This document shows, in pieces, positions 21,604 to 32,377 of a DNA stretch of 64,000 nucleotides. The position numbers and the translations under genes were made by a program. How positions within the stretch are numbered: the stretch's first letter is position 1; each line of letters begins with the position of its first letter. The stretch covers positions 6,070,316 through 6,134,315 of the forward strand of contig CP079215.1 in the NCBI GenBank assembly GCA_019316985.1, in the 5' to 3' direction. The notes under the pieces were generated by a model that was not told the origin of the DNA, ran no database searches, and saw only the letters and a program-made list of their open reading frames with translations. Source of the DNA: Paraniabella defluvii. GTDB lineage: Bacteria > Bacteroidota > Bacteroidia > Chitinophagales > Chitinophagaceae.

Positions 21604-24478
21604 TTACCTGCCGAACTTTCTTGGAAAATAAGACAAGGTAATCATATAATATTGCTGAAGTACATTCACGTATCCAAAGCTCTGGGTATTGCCGCTTACC
21701 GAGTTGATAACGGCCTTATTTTGACGCAGCAAATCCAGCGCGGAAAACCTTACTTCCCCTGTTGCCTTTTAAAAAGCGATAGGTGACGTTAGCATTCCAT
21801 ATGGCAAAGTTTATTGCATCCAGTCCATTGGCCCTGGCGCGGTTAAAAGTAATATTAGAACTCCAGTTCAGATTCCTGGGCAATTGCAAACTTCCACTAA
21901 ACATAGTAGAGAGGGTTTGACTTGCAAGTGAGTTATTATTGAACCCTTTTTGTTTTGAGCGGTACAAATTGAGTCCTTGCTCAAACTTTGCTGTTATCAG
22001 GTCCCTAAATGCATAATCGACATTAAATTTAGAATCACTGCTTAACGCTTTTGATATATTATAAACATTGTTGATATAGTTCGGATTACGATTAAGCGTA
22101 TAGCTTGTTTGCAGGCCCACCTGATAGGTATTATTTTTTCCCTTTTGATAAGATTTCCTGATTGAGCCGCTACCATTCAAAAATTGTCGTCCATCCATAT
22201 TCACCTGGTACACTTTACGTCTTCCTACGTCGTCATAAACTATGCTATCTGTAATAAAGCTATTTACTTTCCCTATGCTTGCATTAATGCTCCAGATCAA
22301 AGGATTTTTTGTCCGGCCTGTATAACTGTAATTCCAGGAAATGGTATGATCCCGCTGCGGCTGTAAGTTTGGGCTTTGCATAGGCAGATACAACACATTT
22401 GAACTATCTATCAGCGGTGCCAGCTGGTTTATCTGTGGGTAATTGACTTTAGTACTGTATTGTAAACTGGTAGAAAGATCGAATGCACCGTATTGGCTAT
22501 TATTGTATGATACCGAGGCCAGCGGTATAAATTTATTATAACTATAGTTTATATTTTGAAAAGCCTGATCAGCTGAATGTCGAAAATTATAATGTTGGCT
22601 TTTAGCACTGGCTGACAGGTTTATATACTTGGAGTACCTGTTACTCAATCTTTTCCAGAAGGATTTGGAGATAATGAGCGCCGGAAGTAAATTAAAGACC
22701 TCCTGATCCCGGGTGTTAGTAAGATAAGTATTGAGCCTGAATTGCCTGGTAGCCGTATCGAGATCAAGCACCCTGTCATTATACCCATTGTTAGTCAGAA
22801 ACAAGTCTGCGGCTGCTTCTATACGGATGTCGCCGAGGCGTAGCTTACCCAATAAAAGCTTCTTTATATTAGGATACTTCACATAGATATGATTGCTTAC
22901 AGAAAGTGCATCCTGTTGTTCATAAAACCTGCTATAATCTCTGTCGGCAGCAGGTTCAAGGGTGGATCTGAAACTGGTTGTTCGCATACTGCTACCGTTG
23001 TTATCCGAGATATTCAAATCGTACGATATAGAATAGGTATTGATAAATCTTCTGTCCCTGGTATAACGATCCGGGTCTTCCTTTTCAAAGTCTAACGTTA
23101 GATTATAAGACCTGTTCGTACCGCTGCTTTCATTGGAAGCATTATTGGTACTAACCAGTCCGAGCCCTGTGCGCTCCTGCTCCGATTGAGACAGAATAAA
23201 TGATTGATTGTCATCAACGGCTACATTGGCGTGAGCTGAAAACCTGAAAAGTTGCGTATTTCGTTCATAGTCTATACTGCCTCTTTGGTTGGTGGAAATA
23301 CCTGTATTAGTTGAAGAGCTATTTTGCTTCAGTATACTATCCACGCCCAAGAGAGTGTTGGTAAATGTATTTCTACCCGTAAAAACGTTGTTACGATTTA
23401 GAAAATAATCAGCTGTTAAACTGTTAGCATTATAATAGTTTACCTCAGGCAGAAAATCATATTGAAAAGTGGCGCCCGCAGCGAAAGGCTTATTTAAACC
23501 CTGCATGCGAAAATCCGGCTGGTAGTCAATTGCAGCTCCCACTCCTTTGAAAGTGCTGCTTTTTATTAATGCATGCACATCGCTTGCCACTTTATTTACG
23601 TTATTTCCGGCAGCCACAATACTCAATTGCATTTTTTTATTAAAATAGCCTAACATACCATCTGCTGCGTATCGTTTATTCGTGCCTAACCCGCCGGAAA
23701 GTTTGCCAAAATGCCCTACATCTACTTCTTTCTTTAATTTAATATTGGCATTCATTGTCGAATCTAAGGGGTTACTCTCGTTCTTCTGTTGGTATAATTG
23801 TACCTTATCAACAGAATTTTTCGGGAGATTTTGAGTAATCACCGAAAAATCGCCACCCAAAAAAGGTTTTCCATTTACCAGTATCGAACTTATTTTTTTC
23901 CCGTTATAGGTTATATCGCCGTCGCCCCAAACTGTAAATCCAGGTAGCCTTCTCATCAGGTCTTCGGTAGTGGCATTACTATCAAGCCGAAACGCATCGG
24001 CATTAAACTCAAGTGTATCACCATTCATACGCATCGGTGCAATTGCCGTAACAATCACTTCATCTAAGGCCCCGCTATCTTTGTCAGACATTATGTACAT
24101 ATTGATGCTTCCCAGATCCTGACTGGCAGCAGATGTAGGTAACACTAGCTTTTTATAAAATGGCTTATACCCTACATGCGTAATAATGGTACGCAACGGA
24201 ATATCTACGGGTAAAGATTTTATGCTAAACTCGCCAAACTTATTAGGCGTTCCAAATTGCAGCAAACTCGAATCTGCATCCTTGTACACAGCCACAGTCG
24301 CATTACTTAAAACAAAATTGTATGCTGAGTCCCGCACAATGCCTTTCATCTTCTCCCAACATATCAGGACTTTTAGCCGTCACCTGCCCGCTGCCGGCAA
24401 TACCAGCTAATAGGAAAACAACAATAGGAAAGCAACCACCATTCTCTTCTCCGAAGCTCTAGGCATAGCAAACTTCAT
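21604..24478 (-). CDS. TonB-dependent receptor-like outer membrane beta-barrel protein
   Basis: Outer membrane protein of the 'outer membrane beta-barrel family' type: N-terminal hydrophobic signal, carboxypeptidase-regulatory-like domain (KGIVRDSAYNFVLSNATVAV), plug region (EDLMRRLPGFTVWGDGDI, ILVNGKPFLGGDF) and a long barrel rich in aromatic strands ending in ITLSYFPRKFGR. Breaks near 24440 and 24348 separate the signal peptide and one near 21740 the last 36 residues. About 955 residues, usual for the group. Unlike SusC it has no SusD partner; the operon partner is the beta-propeller gene. Substrate unknown. Confidence 0.87.
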
Positions 24479-24541
24479 AAGCAATTAGTCGTATTTAGCA
24501 CAATACTAAATATTATTCTTTTAAAAAAAGTTATTATCAAA

Positions 24542-24567
24542 AAAGCCTGAACTTTTGTTCAGGCTTT
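24542..24567 (-). terminator. Terminator of the DinB-VOC-SRPBCC run
   Basis: Perfect 11-bp stem AAAGCCTGAAC / GTTCAGGCTTT with a 4-nt loop; read on minus it is followed by a run of T, 22 nt after the DinB-like stop. Confidence 0.88.
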
Positions 24568-24588
24568 AACGAAATAAATAATAAAATG

Positions 24589-25133
24589 TTAATAGGATAT
24601 ATCCGCATTCATATCATACTTCATCCCTTCATAACCTAAAGCCCGTCGCATCAATCCCATCTGCCCCAGCAAATAGCTCTCCCTGTCGAGGCACATCCCA
24701 ACCATATTCAGTTTATTTTCTTCGACAAAGTCAACACCCATACCAAAATTGTAAGGTTGTGCCAGTTCTTCGTCTGTTACACGGTATAGCATATTATATA
24801 ACTGCGAAGATATTTTATGCCACTGTTTTTTCAGATCCCCAGTTCGGGATAATTGGCCTTGGGGTCTAATGCTCTCGCATCTTTAAATAATTCATCGTTC
24901 GGGTCGGTATCTTCTACTCCAAGTATATTAGCCAGCCAGTACCGGGTATTTACCATATTACCGGCCATCCATACAAAATGATTGGTAACATCATTAATTC
25001 GTTTCAAAGCATCAAAGCCTGAAATATTTTCAATAGCATTATCAAAGAGTTGCGTATGCATGCGGTATTGAGGAATTGCCAGCTGAAGTGTTTTTGCCTC
25101 CAGTACCAGCTCTTTTTCTTTAGTATCAAACAT
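24589..25133 (-). CDS. DinB-like four-helix protein
   Basis: About 181 residues, helical, with DinB-superfamily features: THFVWMAGNMVNTRYWLANILG in the middle (key His in the NHFVWM segment) and a C-terminal ESYLLGQMGLMRRALG helix. The family includes metal-dependent thiol-S-transferases. One break near 24841 where GGGG should be GGGGG. ATG at 25133 is preferred over an upstream in-frame start that would prepend a hydrophobic run overlapping the gap. Last gene of a same-strand run of small ligand-binding folds. Confidence 0.72.
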
Positions 25134-25264
25134 GATAAAGGATTTACAGGTGAGTACTATTGTTATTTTGATTATGGCAACTAAAAACATGCCAGCAAAA
25201 AGCCTGTTGCCCAATTGCAGCAGGCTTGGATTGTTAAAACGGTTGTTAATTGATTACCAGCAGG

Positions 25265-25695
25265 CTAAAAATTGGGATTATAGTTCACCATCCAGCCTAT
25301 ACCAAATTTGTCTACCAGAGAACCGAAATAATCTCCCAGAATTGATCAGCCATAGGCATTTCCACATTACCGCCTTCGGCCAAAGCATTGAATAATCGAT
25401 CCGCTTCCTCTTTACTATCGGGATGTAACGACAAATAAACGTTATTACCCTGGGTTAATTTATGCCCCATAGAGGGCACGATATCAGAAGCCATCAGGGT
25501 TTGTCCGTTATTAAGCGGTAAAGAAACGTGCATGACCCGTTCCTTTTCATCGTCAGGAAGATTTTCGGTACCCGGCGCACTGCTCATCTTCATAATACCA
25601 CCCGCAAATTCTCCACCAAAAACGGACTTGTAAAAGTTAAAAGCTGCTTCAGCGTTACCGTCAAAATTGAGGTAAGGATTTAATTTAAATGCCAT
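25265..25695 (-). CDS. VOC-superfamily protein, PhnB-like
   Basis: Glyoxalase/bleomycin-resistance fold of the PhnB/YjdN type: begins KLNPYLNFDGNAEAAFNFY, then VMHVSLPLNNGQTLMASD and the C-terminal DKFGIGWMVNY. Break near 25338 where CCC should be CCCC. About 143 residues. It lacks evidence for a specific substrate. Second of three related neighbours on minus. Confidence 0.87.
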
Positions 25696-25722
25696 AAAGT
25701 ATTAGTTTTTATATTTTAAAAG

Positions 25723-26195
25723 TTAATTATAATCATGCTTTGTATTGACCGGACTATCAGTTTGCTCGGCCAACTCCTTTAACTCCTGCAAGCTCTTAGT
25801 AAAACCATCATTCATCATTTGCTCATACTCATCAGTAGTTTGTACCAACACTTTTAACAAGGTACCCTTATCATCGGGCAACAATTCATATCGTTCGACA
25901 GCGCCGGCATAAGCTTTTACACGCTCACTGGTTGTGTCTTCTACCCCTTTATTCAATTCTCCGTAATGGGAAAACTCAACAAGCCTGGGGGCTCAAGCTT
26001 TTTAATTGTAGAAAGCATGCCGCTTCTTTCAGCATCCAGAAACAAGGTTTTACCACCCACCTTCCAATCGCTCTCCATATAAGAACCAGGATTGAAAGGA
26101 GCGGTCCATTTACGGTAAGTATCATCATTCCAAAGGCATTCCCATACTTTTTCAGGCGGGGCGCTTATAATAATGGAAAAATTAAGGTCTTTCAT
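25723..26195 (-). CDS. SRPBCC-fold protein (AHSA1-like)
   Basis: Helix-grip protein with hydrophobic ligand cavity: FSIIISAPPEKVWECLWNDD is the usual start, followed by YRKWTAPFNPGSY and the C-terminal helix EQMMNDGFTKSLQELKELAE. About 157 residues after repairing a break near 25968 (T run). 27 nt upstream of the PhnB-like gene. Ligand unknown. Confidence 0.85.
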
Positions 26196-26254
26196 ATATG
26201 TATATTTAATAGTTCAACAAATTGCAACTATAGCTACTGACGCCGACATACTGC

Positions 26255-27109
26255 TTAGGATGCTGCAATAGCGCTCAACTTATCAATGTCTATTTTTCGC
26301 ATCTGCATTAAAGCGTCGGTAACTTTTTTTGCTTTATCCCTGTCATCCTGATTCATCAGTATCATTAATTTCTGAGGTACGATCTGCCAGCTTACGCCAA
26401 ACTTGTCTTTCAGCCAGCCACACATACTTTCCGTACCGCCATCCTTTATCAGGTTATTCCAGTAATAGTCAGTTTCCTGTTGATCGCCTGTTATTACTAC
26501 CAGGGAAATGCCTTCATCAAAATTAAACTGGTGTTCAAGCGAGCTATCCATACAAGCCATGGTAAAATGATCGATATGGAATTGTGCATGTTGTACATTG
26601 CCCTTTGTATCTTCTTTACCATCATACTCCATAATCCCTTCCGTTTGAGAACCCGGGAAAATCTTGGTATACAATTCAATTGCTTCTTTAGCCCGCCCGT
26701 TTTGCTCGTTAACGAACATAAGCGTAGGAACAAAATACTGGTCGGTATTGCCCTTTTCGCCTGTATACAATTGCCAGGTAACGCCATACCGGTCGCGTAC
26801 CCAGCCATATTTACTGCTAAAGGGGTAGCTATCCAGCGGCATCAATACAATTCCCTCTGCAGACAATTCTTTAAACAGGCGTTCCGTTTCCTGTTCATCT
26901 TCATTGGCTATTAAAAAAGAAATAGAAGCATTCGGCTTAAACTGAGGACCGGCACTCAGCAACATCAGATTCTGCCCGTTGATGCTCAGCATCTGAACCA
27001 GGCCATTATCTTCGGTAATATGCGTATTGGGGAAAATGCTTTGATAATAGCCGGCTACTTCTTTGCCGTTTTTATCAATCCATATGCAAGGGTATATTTT
27101 ATTATTCAT
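26255..27109 (-). CDS. Tandem VOC protein (3-dmu-9_3-mt type)
   Basis: 284 residues, intact, with two PhnB-like halves: KIYPCIWIDKNGKEVAGYY and YFVPTLMFVNEQNGRAKEAI open each half; each closes with the family W-Q pattern (YGVTWQLYTG and FGVSWQIVPQ). Often annotated as 3-demethylubiquinone-9 3-methyltransferase, although the fold is VOC and methyltransferase activity is doubtful. First gene of the run that continues through SRPBCC and VOC to DinB. Confidence 0.88.
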   Translation of the reverse strand: MNNKIYPCIWIDKNGKEVAGYYQSIFPNTHITEDNGLVQMLSINGQNLMLLSAGPQFKPNASISFLIANEDEQETERLFKELSAEGIVLMPLDSYPFSSKYGWVRDRYGVTWQLYTGEKGNTDQYFVPTLMFVNEQNGRAKEAIELYTKIFPGSQTEGIMEYDGKEDTKGNVQHAQFHIDHFTMACMDSSLEHQFNFDEGISLVVITGDQQETDYYWNNLIKDGGTESMCGWLKDKFGVSWQIVPQKLMILMNQDDRDKAKKVTDALMQMRKIDIDKLSAIAAS

Positions 27110-27457
27110 ATGTTTATTTTTATGTTTTTAATGACAGAGAACAGCCTGAAATAATCATCCTCCCCGGTATGAAGCTTTGTACAGCTATTTCATATAACTT
27201 GCTTTTCAAAAGTAGTAAGCAATTCTATTGCCATTGCTTGCCATTTGACAAGAAAAAAATGCCTTCAATTATTTTTAACAACCGGGTACTACCGCCAACT
27301 GAGTAACACCAAAGTTCAACTTCTTAGCGCTGTTTGATTTTAAATACGCGGGTTGGCATGTTAAAAAACGACCGGCTTTCCCGGAGAATCATTCAATTCT
27401 TCATCACACGTAAACCAGTTGGCGTCAACGCCGGAAAGATTCAATCCTGCTCGTAGC
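27110..27457. other. Intergenic region, 348 bp
   Basis: No supported gene. Presumably carries the promoter of the minus-strand VOC run. A 34-codon open stretch on minus (about 27370-27470, with NWFTCDEELND) is protein-like but lacks a start and any recognised relative. Confidence 0.55.
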
Positions 27458-27870
27458 TTATTGTTTTAGAGGTACTGCACATACTACCTCGTTATTATCT
27501 TTATAGATTTCCAAACAAAAACCATCCGGATCAATATCAGGAACGGATAAGAGCTGGGTAAAGGCTGCCCCGATAGCAGAAGGTTTTTCCTGTAATCTTT
27601 TATAATGATGCTTTTATAATTGCCTGCAGGTATAACCATTATGTCCAGTCCTAACTCCCGGCCTTCTCCCTCATACGATTCATCCACGGCAGCTTTGTAG
27701 ATAATATTTTCCATGCTGCCTTCGGGCCGCGAAAGTCCATAAGTAGTTCTTTGAAAAGCATCCGGAACCAGGCTGTGCAATTGTCGGAAAGCAGGCATTA
27801 TACCATCAGGAAAGGACCTCGCCTGGCAGACCATGACATGTTTATCTTCTTCAATTTTCAGGTTTTCCAT
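27458..27870 (-). CDS. GyrI-like small-molecule-binding protein
   Basis: Stand-alone GyrI/BmrR-like effector-binding fold of about 137 residues: FPDGIMPAFRQLHSLVP, YGLSRPEGSMENIIYKAAVD, LGLDIMVIPAGNYKSIIIKD and the end GFCLEIYKDNNEVVCAVPL. One break near 27590. No DNA-binding domain, so it is a ligand-binding or catalytic member rather than a regulator. Neighbours are other small ligand-handling folds. Confidence 0.75.
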
Positions 27871-28021
27871 ACATTTATTTTAATACAAACTTATTCCTCA
27901 ACGCACGTTAACTCACTGTGTGAAAAAGCGACAAATTAAGAGCTGTTTACGACATGCCTGCCCGGCAATGGAGAACAAATAAAATGCCGCCGGCACACGA
28001 GGTCAATTAATGTTATGTAAA

Positions 28022-28956
28022 CTATGGCCTTATGCGGTATATGGAAGTAATGGGGTAATGGTCCGACGTATTGCCTGATGTATAAGCCGGCACAGCATGC
28101 ACAACATCTGTCCTTATTCTTGCAGAAGCCGACAGATACCAGTTATTCATACTGCTGCTTATAATTTGCTGGTCGATAACAGAATTGGCATACCCCAGTG
28201 AAGACTGATTCCCGGTACGTTTAACGGCCGGGTGATGGGATTATATCTTACTGCGTCATTTAAAAAATTCTGATAGGGAGATGGCTTTCCCGTAACAATA
28301 CTCTTGTCAAAATTATCATTATAATCACCCAGGATTATAACATTTTTCCCGGCATAATATGTATCCAGGCTATCCTTCAATTCCAGCGAACCGCCAAGTC
28401 TTCTATTGTAGCTGGCAGGATCATTATCAGCTTTGGCATGTATTAAAACAAAGCTTATTTCCTTTCTCCCCGTTAACCGCCACTTCAGCCCGAAGCAGGT
28501 AGGGATACCGGTTGCCGAAATTATAATAGGCAGGTCCACTAACCGCCATAAAAGGTCTTACGGATATATTTCTGAAAATATGCCGGTTGTAAACAAAGGC
28601 CATCTTTTGGGCTCCATTGGTAAAAAAAAGAGATGACATACCTGAAATCACTCCCCAGGTTGTTCCTGATCATGCGGCCAAAGCGGGCAGTATCTACTAT
28701 TTCGCACAAACCATATAAATCTGCAGCCAGGTAATTCAACACCTTTCCTGCATTCAATTCCTGGTCGTTCAAATTTCCGTGAAATCCTGACGGATCGCCA
28801 AACCATTCTATATTCCAGTTGGCGATAGTTATATCTTTATTGTAGTCTTTAAGCAGCCCTTCATCTCCAGGGGCTGAGGCCTGTTATTACCGGGCTTTTC
28901 TCTTTTACAGGCAAAAAAGCAATCCCGATCAGGAGCCAGATAAAAATGAATTTCAT
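28022..28956 (-). CDS. Endonuclease/exonuclease/phosphatase-family lipoprotein
   Basis: Metal-dependent phosphodiesterase fold exported as a lipoprotein (IGIAFFACKRE). Motifs in order: ITIANWNIEWFGD, a Glu in LCEIVDTARF, NVIILGDYNDNFD (metal-binding GDxND) and the terminal TSDHYPI (catalytic SDHxP). Breaks near 28905, 28863, 28628, 28436 and 28195; about 310 residues. Being secreted, it may degrade extracellular nucleic acids or phosphoesters; the exact substrate cannot be read. Confidence 0.82.
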
Positions 28957-29040
28957 ATAGTTAACAATTCCTTCTTAAAGTTAAACATTTTTAGCTCCCC
29001 TCGTTATATTTGTTCCTATTCAACCACAAGCATAAAACGA

Positions 29041-29738
29041 ATGATCAAACGATTTGCCACCTTTTTTTTTCATTGCATTTTTTTCCTTCGGCCAGGTTTC
29101 TGCCCAGACCACACAAGAACAAACCGGGTGGTTTCTATTTTTGAACAGCACTAAATTCAATGAAAATGGGGTTGCACCTGGATGTGCAGGTACGGAGCCA
29201 TGATAACTGGAATGGGGTACGGAGTGTATTATTGAGGCCGGGCCTAACCTATTATATAAAGCCTGATCAAAATGCTACCCTGGGCTATTTATACACCCCT
29301 ACTATACCGCGGGACGGAGCTACTTTAACCGAGCACAGGATATGGGAACAATATATTATTTCGCATAAAGCCTTTACGGGGAACCTTAGCCATCGTTTCA
29401 GGCTGGAACAACGCTTTATTGAAAAGGCCGGTAACCAGCATGTATTTGCGCAGAGACTCCGTTATTTTTTCAGGCATGTTCAACCGCTAAAGCGCTCTGA
29501 AAATGGCTTTACCAAGGGAGTATTTGCTGCTTTGCAGAATGAAGTATTTGCCAATATTCACCATCAAAAAAATACCAACAATCATTTCTTCGATCAGAAC
29601 CGGGCTTATATTGCTGCGGGGTATCGCTTTTCTAAAAAATTTGACGCGGAAGCAGGATATATGAATGTTTTTGCAAAAGGCATTACTACCAATACCGTTA
29701 ATAATGTAGCTCAGGTTGCTTTATACACCAGGTTCTAA
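29041..29738 (+). CDS. DUF2490 outer-membrane-type protein
   Basis: About 232 residues: signal peptide (FSFGQVSAQ), then WGLHLDVQVRSHDNWNGV, LLRPGLTYYI, LSHRFRLEQRFIE and the terminal QVALYTRF, an alternation typical of an outer membrane beta-barrel (DUF2490). Breaks near 29072 (T8 run) and 29164. Its end overlaps the convergent oxidoreductase gene by 18 nt. Role unknown. Confidence 0.8.
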
Positions 29739-31422
29739 TTTATGCTTTCTCTCTGCCGGTGTAAGCTTAGGCTTCCATGAGTTATCATAAGAAAGAAATA
29801 TACCGGCATTTTGAAATTCATCGGCCGTTATGGCAGCATCCATATAATCAGCCAGCAGCCTGAAAGCCTGCTTATTTTCTTTCTGTAAAACAAGCAGGGC
29901 CGCATTGGTACCCGCTTTCACGGCTATAGGCACTCCTCCTCCAAGTTCTGCCCACTGGCCTCCCACCAGCAGGTTACAAATGGGGTGCGATACTGAGCTA
30001 CCTTGTTCTTCATGTTTTCCCGGCCGGGTTTTGCCCCATCATAGTGCCCTGTTTATTGCCGGTGTAACGCCAGTGCGTTACGGGGGTAGCTACATCATAA
30101 AAAGAATATGGTTCCGTAAATCAGGGGCAATAATTTTACTCAACCGGTCAATTAAAACCTCGGCAATTTCGTTTTTAAGGCGCTTATAGGCTTCATTTCT
30201 TATATAGTCGCCGTTCTCATCTTTTGTTGTAAACCACCCGTCTTTAAAAGACATATAGGCCGGCATAAAGATGGTTAGTGTACCGCAGCCGTCGGGAGCC
30301 AGAGATTGGTCCCGCAGGGAGGGGGTAAGCACCACTATTTCACTCTTTAACGGATCTCCGCCTGAGTGCTCTTCAATGCTTGCAGTATCGCTGCTGATAT
30401 GAATAAGCTCCTCACTAAATCCGAGCTGACCGGGAGGACAATCCAATGCAATGGAAATCGTTAACGAACTGCTGTAAATATCGGCCTCCTGTATTCTCCT
30501 TCTCAATTTTTCTGAAAGTACAGAGGAGGCAACATTTTATTGTATAAGGTCTCTACGTCACAGGCCGCAATAACATGTTTGGCTCCTATATGGTGTTGGG
30601 CACCTTTATGTGTAAATACCACACCTGTTGCCTTTTCTTTTTCAATCAATATCTTTTCAACCTTGCAGTTAATAAAAATATCATTGTGATAATAGTTCAC
30701 CAGGTGCACCAGCCACTCCGGTATTACCTGGCCGCCACCTTTGGGCGGTGATTGAAAATCGCCGTAATATGCCCATGCTATAGGCACCATGCAACCTATA
30801 ACATCTCCATCTGCGGCAAATATGTTGTGAAGCTTCCTATCTTTGAAATACCGGTTTAAACCTTTGGTAATACCTGCCTCGCCCGAATAACCAAGGTGAG
30901 GAATAAAGGCAGAACCAAATTTTATAAGCGGCAGCTTATTTTTGAGCCTTTCCCAGAAGCCCATGCTTTCTTCTGTACGGAATACGGTACTGTATTCATT
31001 AAATGCAGCTCCTATTTTTTTGCCGCTTTAAAAAATCGTTTGATCCCTTCTTTTTCGTGTGGAAACTCTTTGATCCAGGTTGCCTTTAGTTCTTCGGGGT
31101 TATGGGTGAGCAGGTAATCATGATCATTACCGATATATCGCCTGATTCTCTTTTGCGGAGGGGCTACAGGATGATCCTTACCCAATATAGCAAATATTTT
31201 TCCTGCCACGCCCTGAGGTCCGCATTGATTTAACCAATGAATAGCCGTATCAAACCTGAAATCCTTCCGGCGAAACCCTGCAAGATAACCGCCCACATGT
31301 GGCTCCTTCTCCAGTATGCAAACGGAAAGTCCTGCCTTGCTTAATAATGCCCCGGCTGTTAGTCCGCCAACACCCGACCCTATAATTACTACGTCATAAC
31401 CGGACTTAAATGGTTTACGCAT
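29721..31422 (-). CDS. FAD-dependent oxidoreductase, phytoene desaturase/isomerase-like
   Basis: NAD(P)/FAD amine-oxidase-like fold: VVIIGSGVGGLTAGALLSK at the N-terminus, VGGYLAGFRRKDFRFDTA for the second FAD-contact block, HIGAKHVIAACDVETLYNK, and the C-terminal VATPVTHWRYTGNKQGTMMG plus GLLVGGQWAELGGGVP-like block. This order matches the CrtI/CrtISO/retinol saturase superfamily. Breaks near 31015, 30520 and 30090; about 565 residues. No carotenoid genes nearby, so the substrate is open. ATG at 31422 is preferred to 31443. Confidence 0.83.
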
Positions 31423-31460
31423 GGGATTTGTACATTGTAACAATTCAGCGTAAAATAAGG

Positions 31461-31561
31461 CTTTCTTACTGAAGAAAGAAAAAAATATCGCCGGGCCCGG
31501 GCTCAGAGGTCAGTCAACGCAGGGAATAGCGCGCTGTAAGCACGCGCGCTTTATGCTGACC
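31461..31561. other. Cluster of inverted repeats in a GC-rich intergenic
   Basis: Three successive symmetric elements: CTTTCTT-actg-AAGAAAG (31461-31478), the perfect palindrome CCGGGCCCGG (31491-31500), and a nested structure with GGTCAG/CTGACC arms (31508-31513, 31556-31561) enclosing AGCGCGC/GCGCGCT (31528-31534, 31544-31550). Read on minus, the middle palindrome is followed by a T-run, so part may be the yggS terminator; the region is also the leader of the downstream oxidoreductase gene. Confidence 0.6.
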
Positions 31562-31569
31562 TGATCCGA

Positions 31570-32232
31570 TTATATTCTTGCGCCAAAAAGCAGGCTTCCT
31601 ACACGCACCATAGTGCTTCCCTCCTGTACAGCAATTTGATAATCGCCGCTCATACCCATGGATAATATTTGAGGTTTCAGGTTAGAAATTCCGGGTTGCC
31701 CCATATGATCAAAAAGCCGCTTTAACTGACGGAATTCATTGCGTACCAGTGCATCATCATCACTAAAACTAGCCATGCCCATCAGCCCTTTCAACGCTAC
31801 ATTTTTAAGTGCCGGTACCTGTAATAACAACTCGTTCAGCTCTCTTTCATCCAAACCGAACTTGGTTTCTTCCTGCGCTACATGCACCTGCAGCAGGCAA
31901 TCGATGATTCGATTATTTTTAAGCGCCTGTTTATTAATTTCTTTTAATAAATTAAAGCTATCCACCCCATGTATCAGGTGCACGAAAGGCGCTATATATT
32001 TTACCTTATTACTCTGCAGGTGGCCAATAAAATGCCAACGTATATCGCCGGGCAATTGAGATTGCTTCTCCACCAGTTCCTGCACATAGTTTTCGCCAAA
32101 ATCGCGTTGGCCTAAATCGTATAAAGCCTTTATATCTGATACCGGCTTTATTTTAGAAACCGCTACCAGGCTTATATTTTTCGGACTTAATTCTGCTATC
32201 AGCTGCTGATAGGCCTGTACATTAATCGACAT
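31570..32232 (-). CDS. YggS-type PLP homeostasis protein
   Basis: Single-domain alanine-racemase-like barrel that binds pyridoxal phosphate and keeps vitamin B6 and amino-acid pools balanced. PLP lysine K27 in LVAVSKIKP; further RDFGENYVQE, IRWHFIGHLQSNK, HGVDS, LSMGMSGDYQIAV and VRVGSLLFGAR. 220 residues, intact, the usual size. Confidence 0.95.
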   Translation of the reverse strand: MSINVQAYQQLIAELSPKNISLVAVSKIKPVSDIKALYDLGQRDFGENYVQELVEKQSQLPGDIRWHFIGHLQSNKVKYIAPFVHLIHGVDSFNLLKEINKQALKNNRIIDCLLQVHVAQEETKFGLDERELNELLLQVPALKNVALKGLMGMASFSDDDALVRNEFRQLKRLFDHMGQPGISNLKPQILSMGMSGDYQIAVQEGSTMVRVGSLLFGARI

Positions 32233-32377
32233 AGCTGCAAATGTAGTAACGAATAGGCTTTATAATACCGAATTCAAGGAAATTGATACTGAACTCAGTT
32301 GCCTCCTCTTTTGTCACCATGGAACACTGCATTAAAGTGTATTTTGCGTTCCAGCTATTAGCAGATTAAATTACCAA

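Noticed and set aside
21716..24349. Many opposite-strand open frames inside the TonB receptor and other large genes
   Set aside because: They lack family motifs and lie under well-supported genes; treated as shadows.
27370..27470. 34-codon open stretch on minus ending KPVVF
   Set aside because: No start, overlaps the end of the GyrI-like gene, no recognised relative.
28022..28956. EEP lipoprotein as a sphingomyelinase or toxin-like nuclease
   Set aside because: Only general EEP motifs are visible; nothing fixes a specific substrate.
29721..31422. Naming the oxidoreductase crtI (carotenoid biosynthesis)
   Set aside because: No crtB or crtE or other carotenoid gene nearby and the superfamily is broad.
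31508..31561. Nested inverted repeat as a phage attachment site or origin
   Set aside because: No integrase, dnaA box cluster or tRNA remnant accompanies it.
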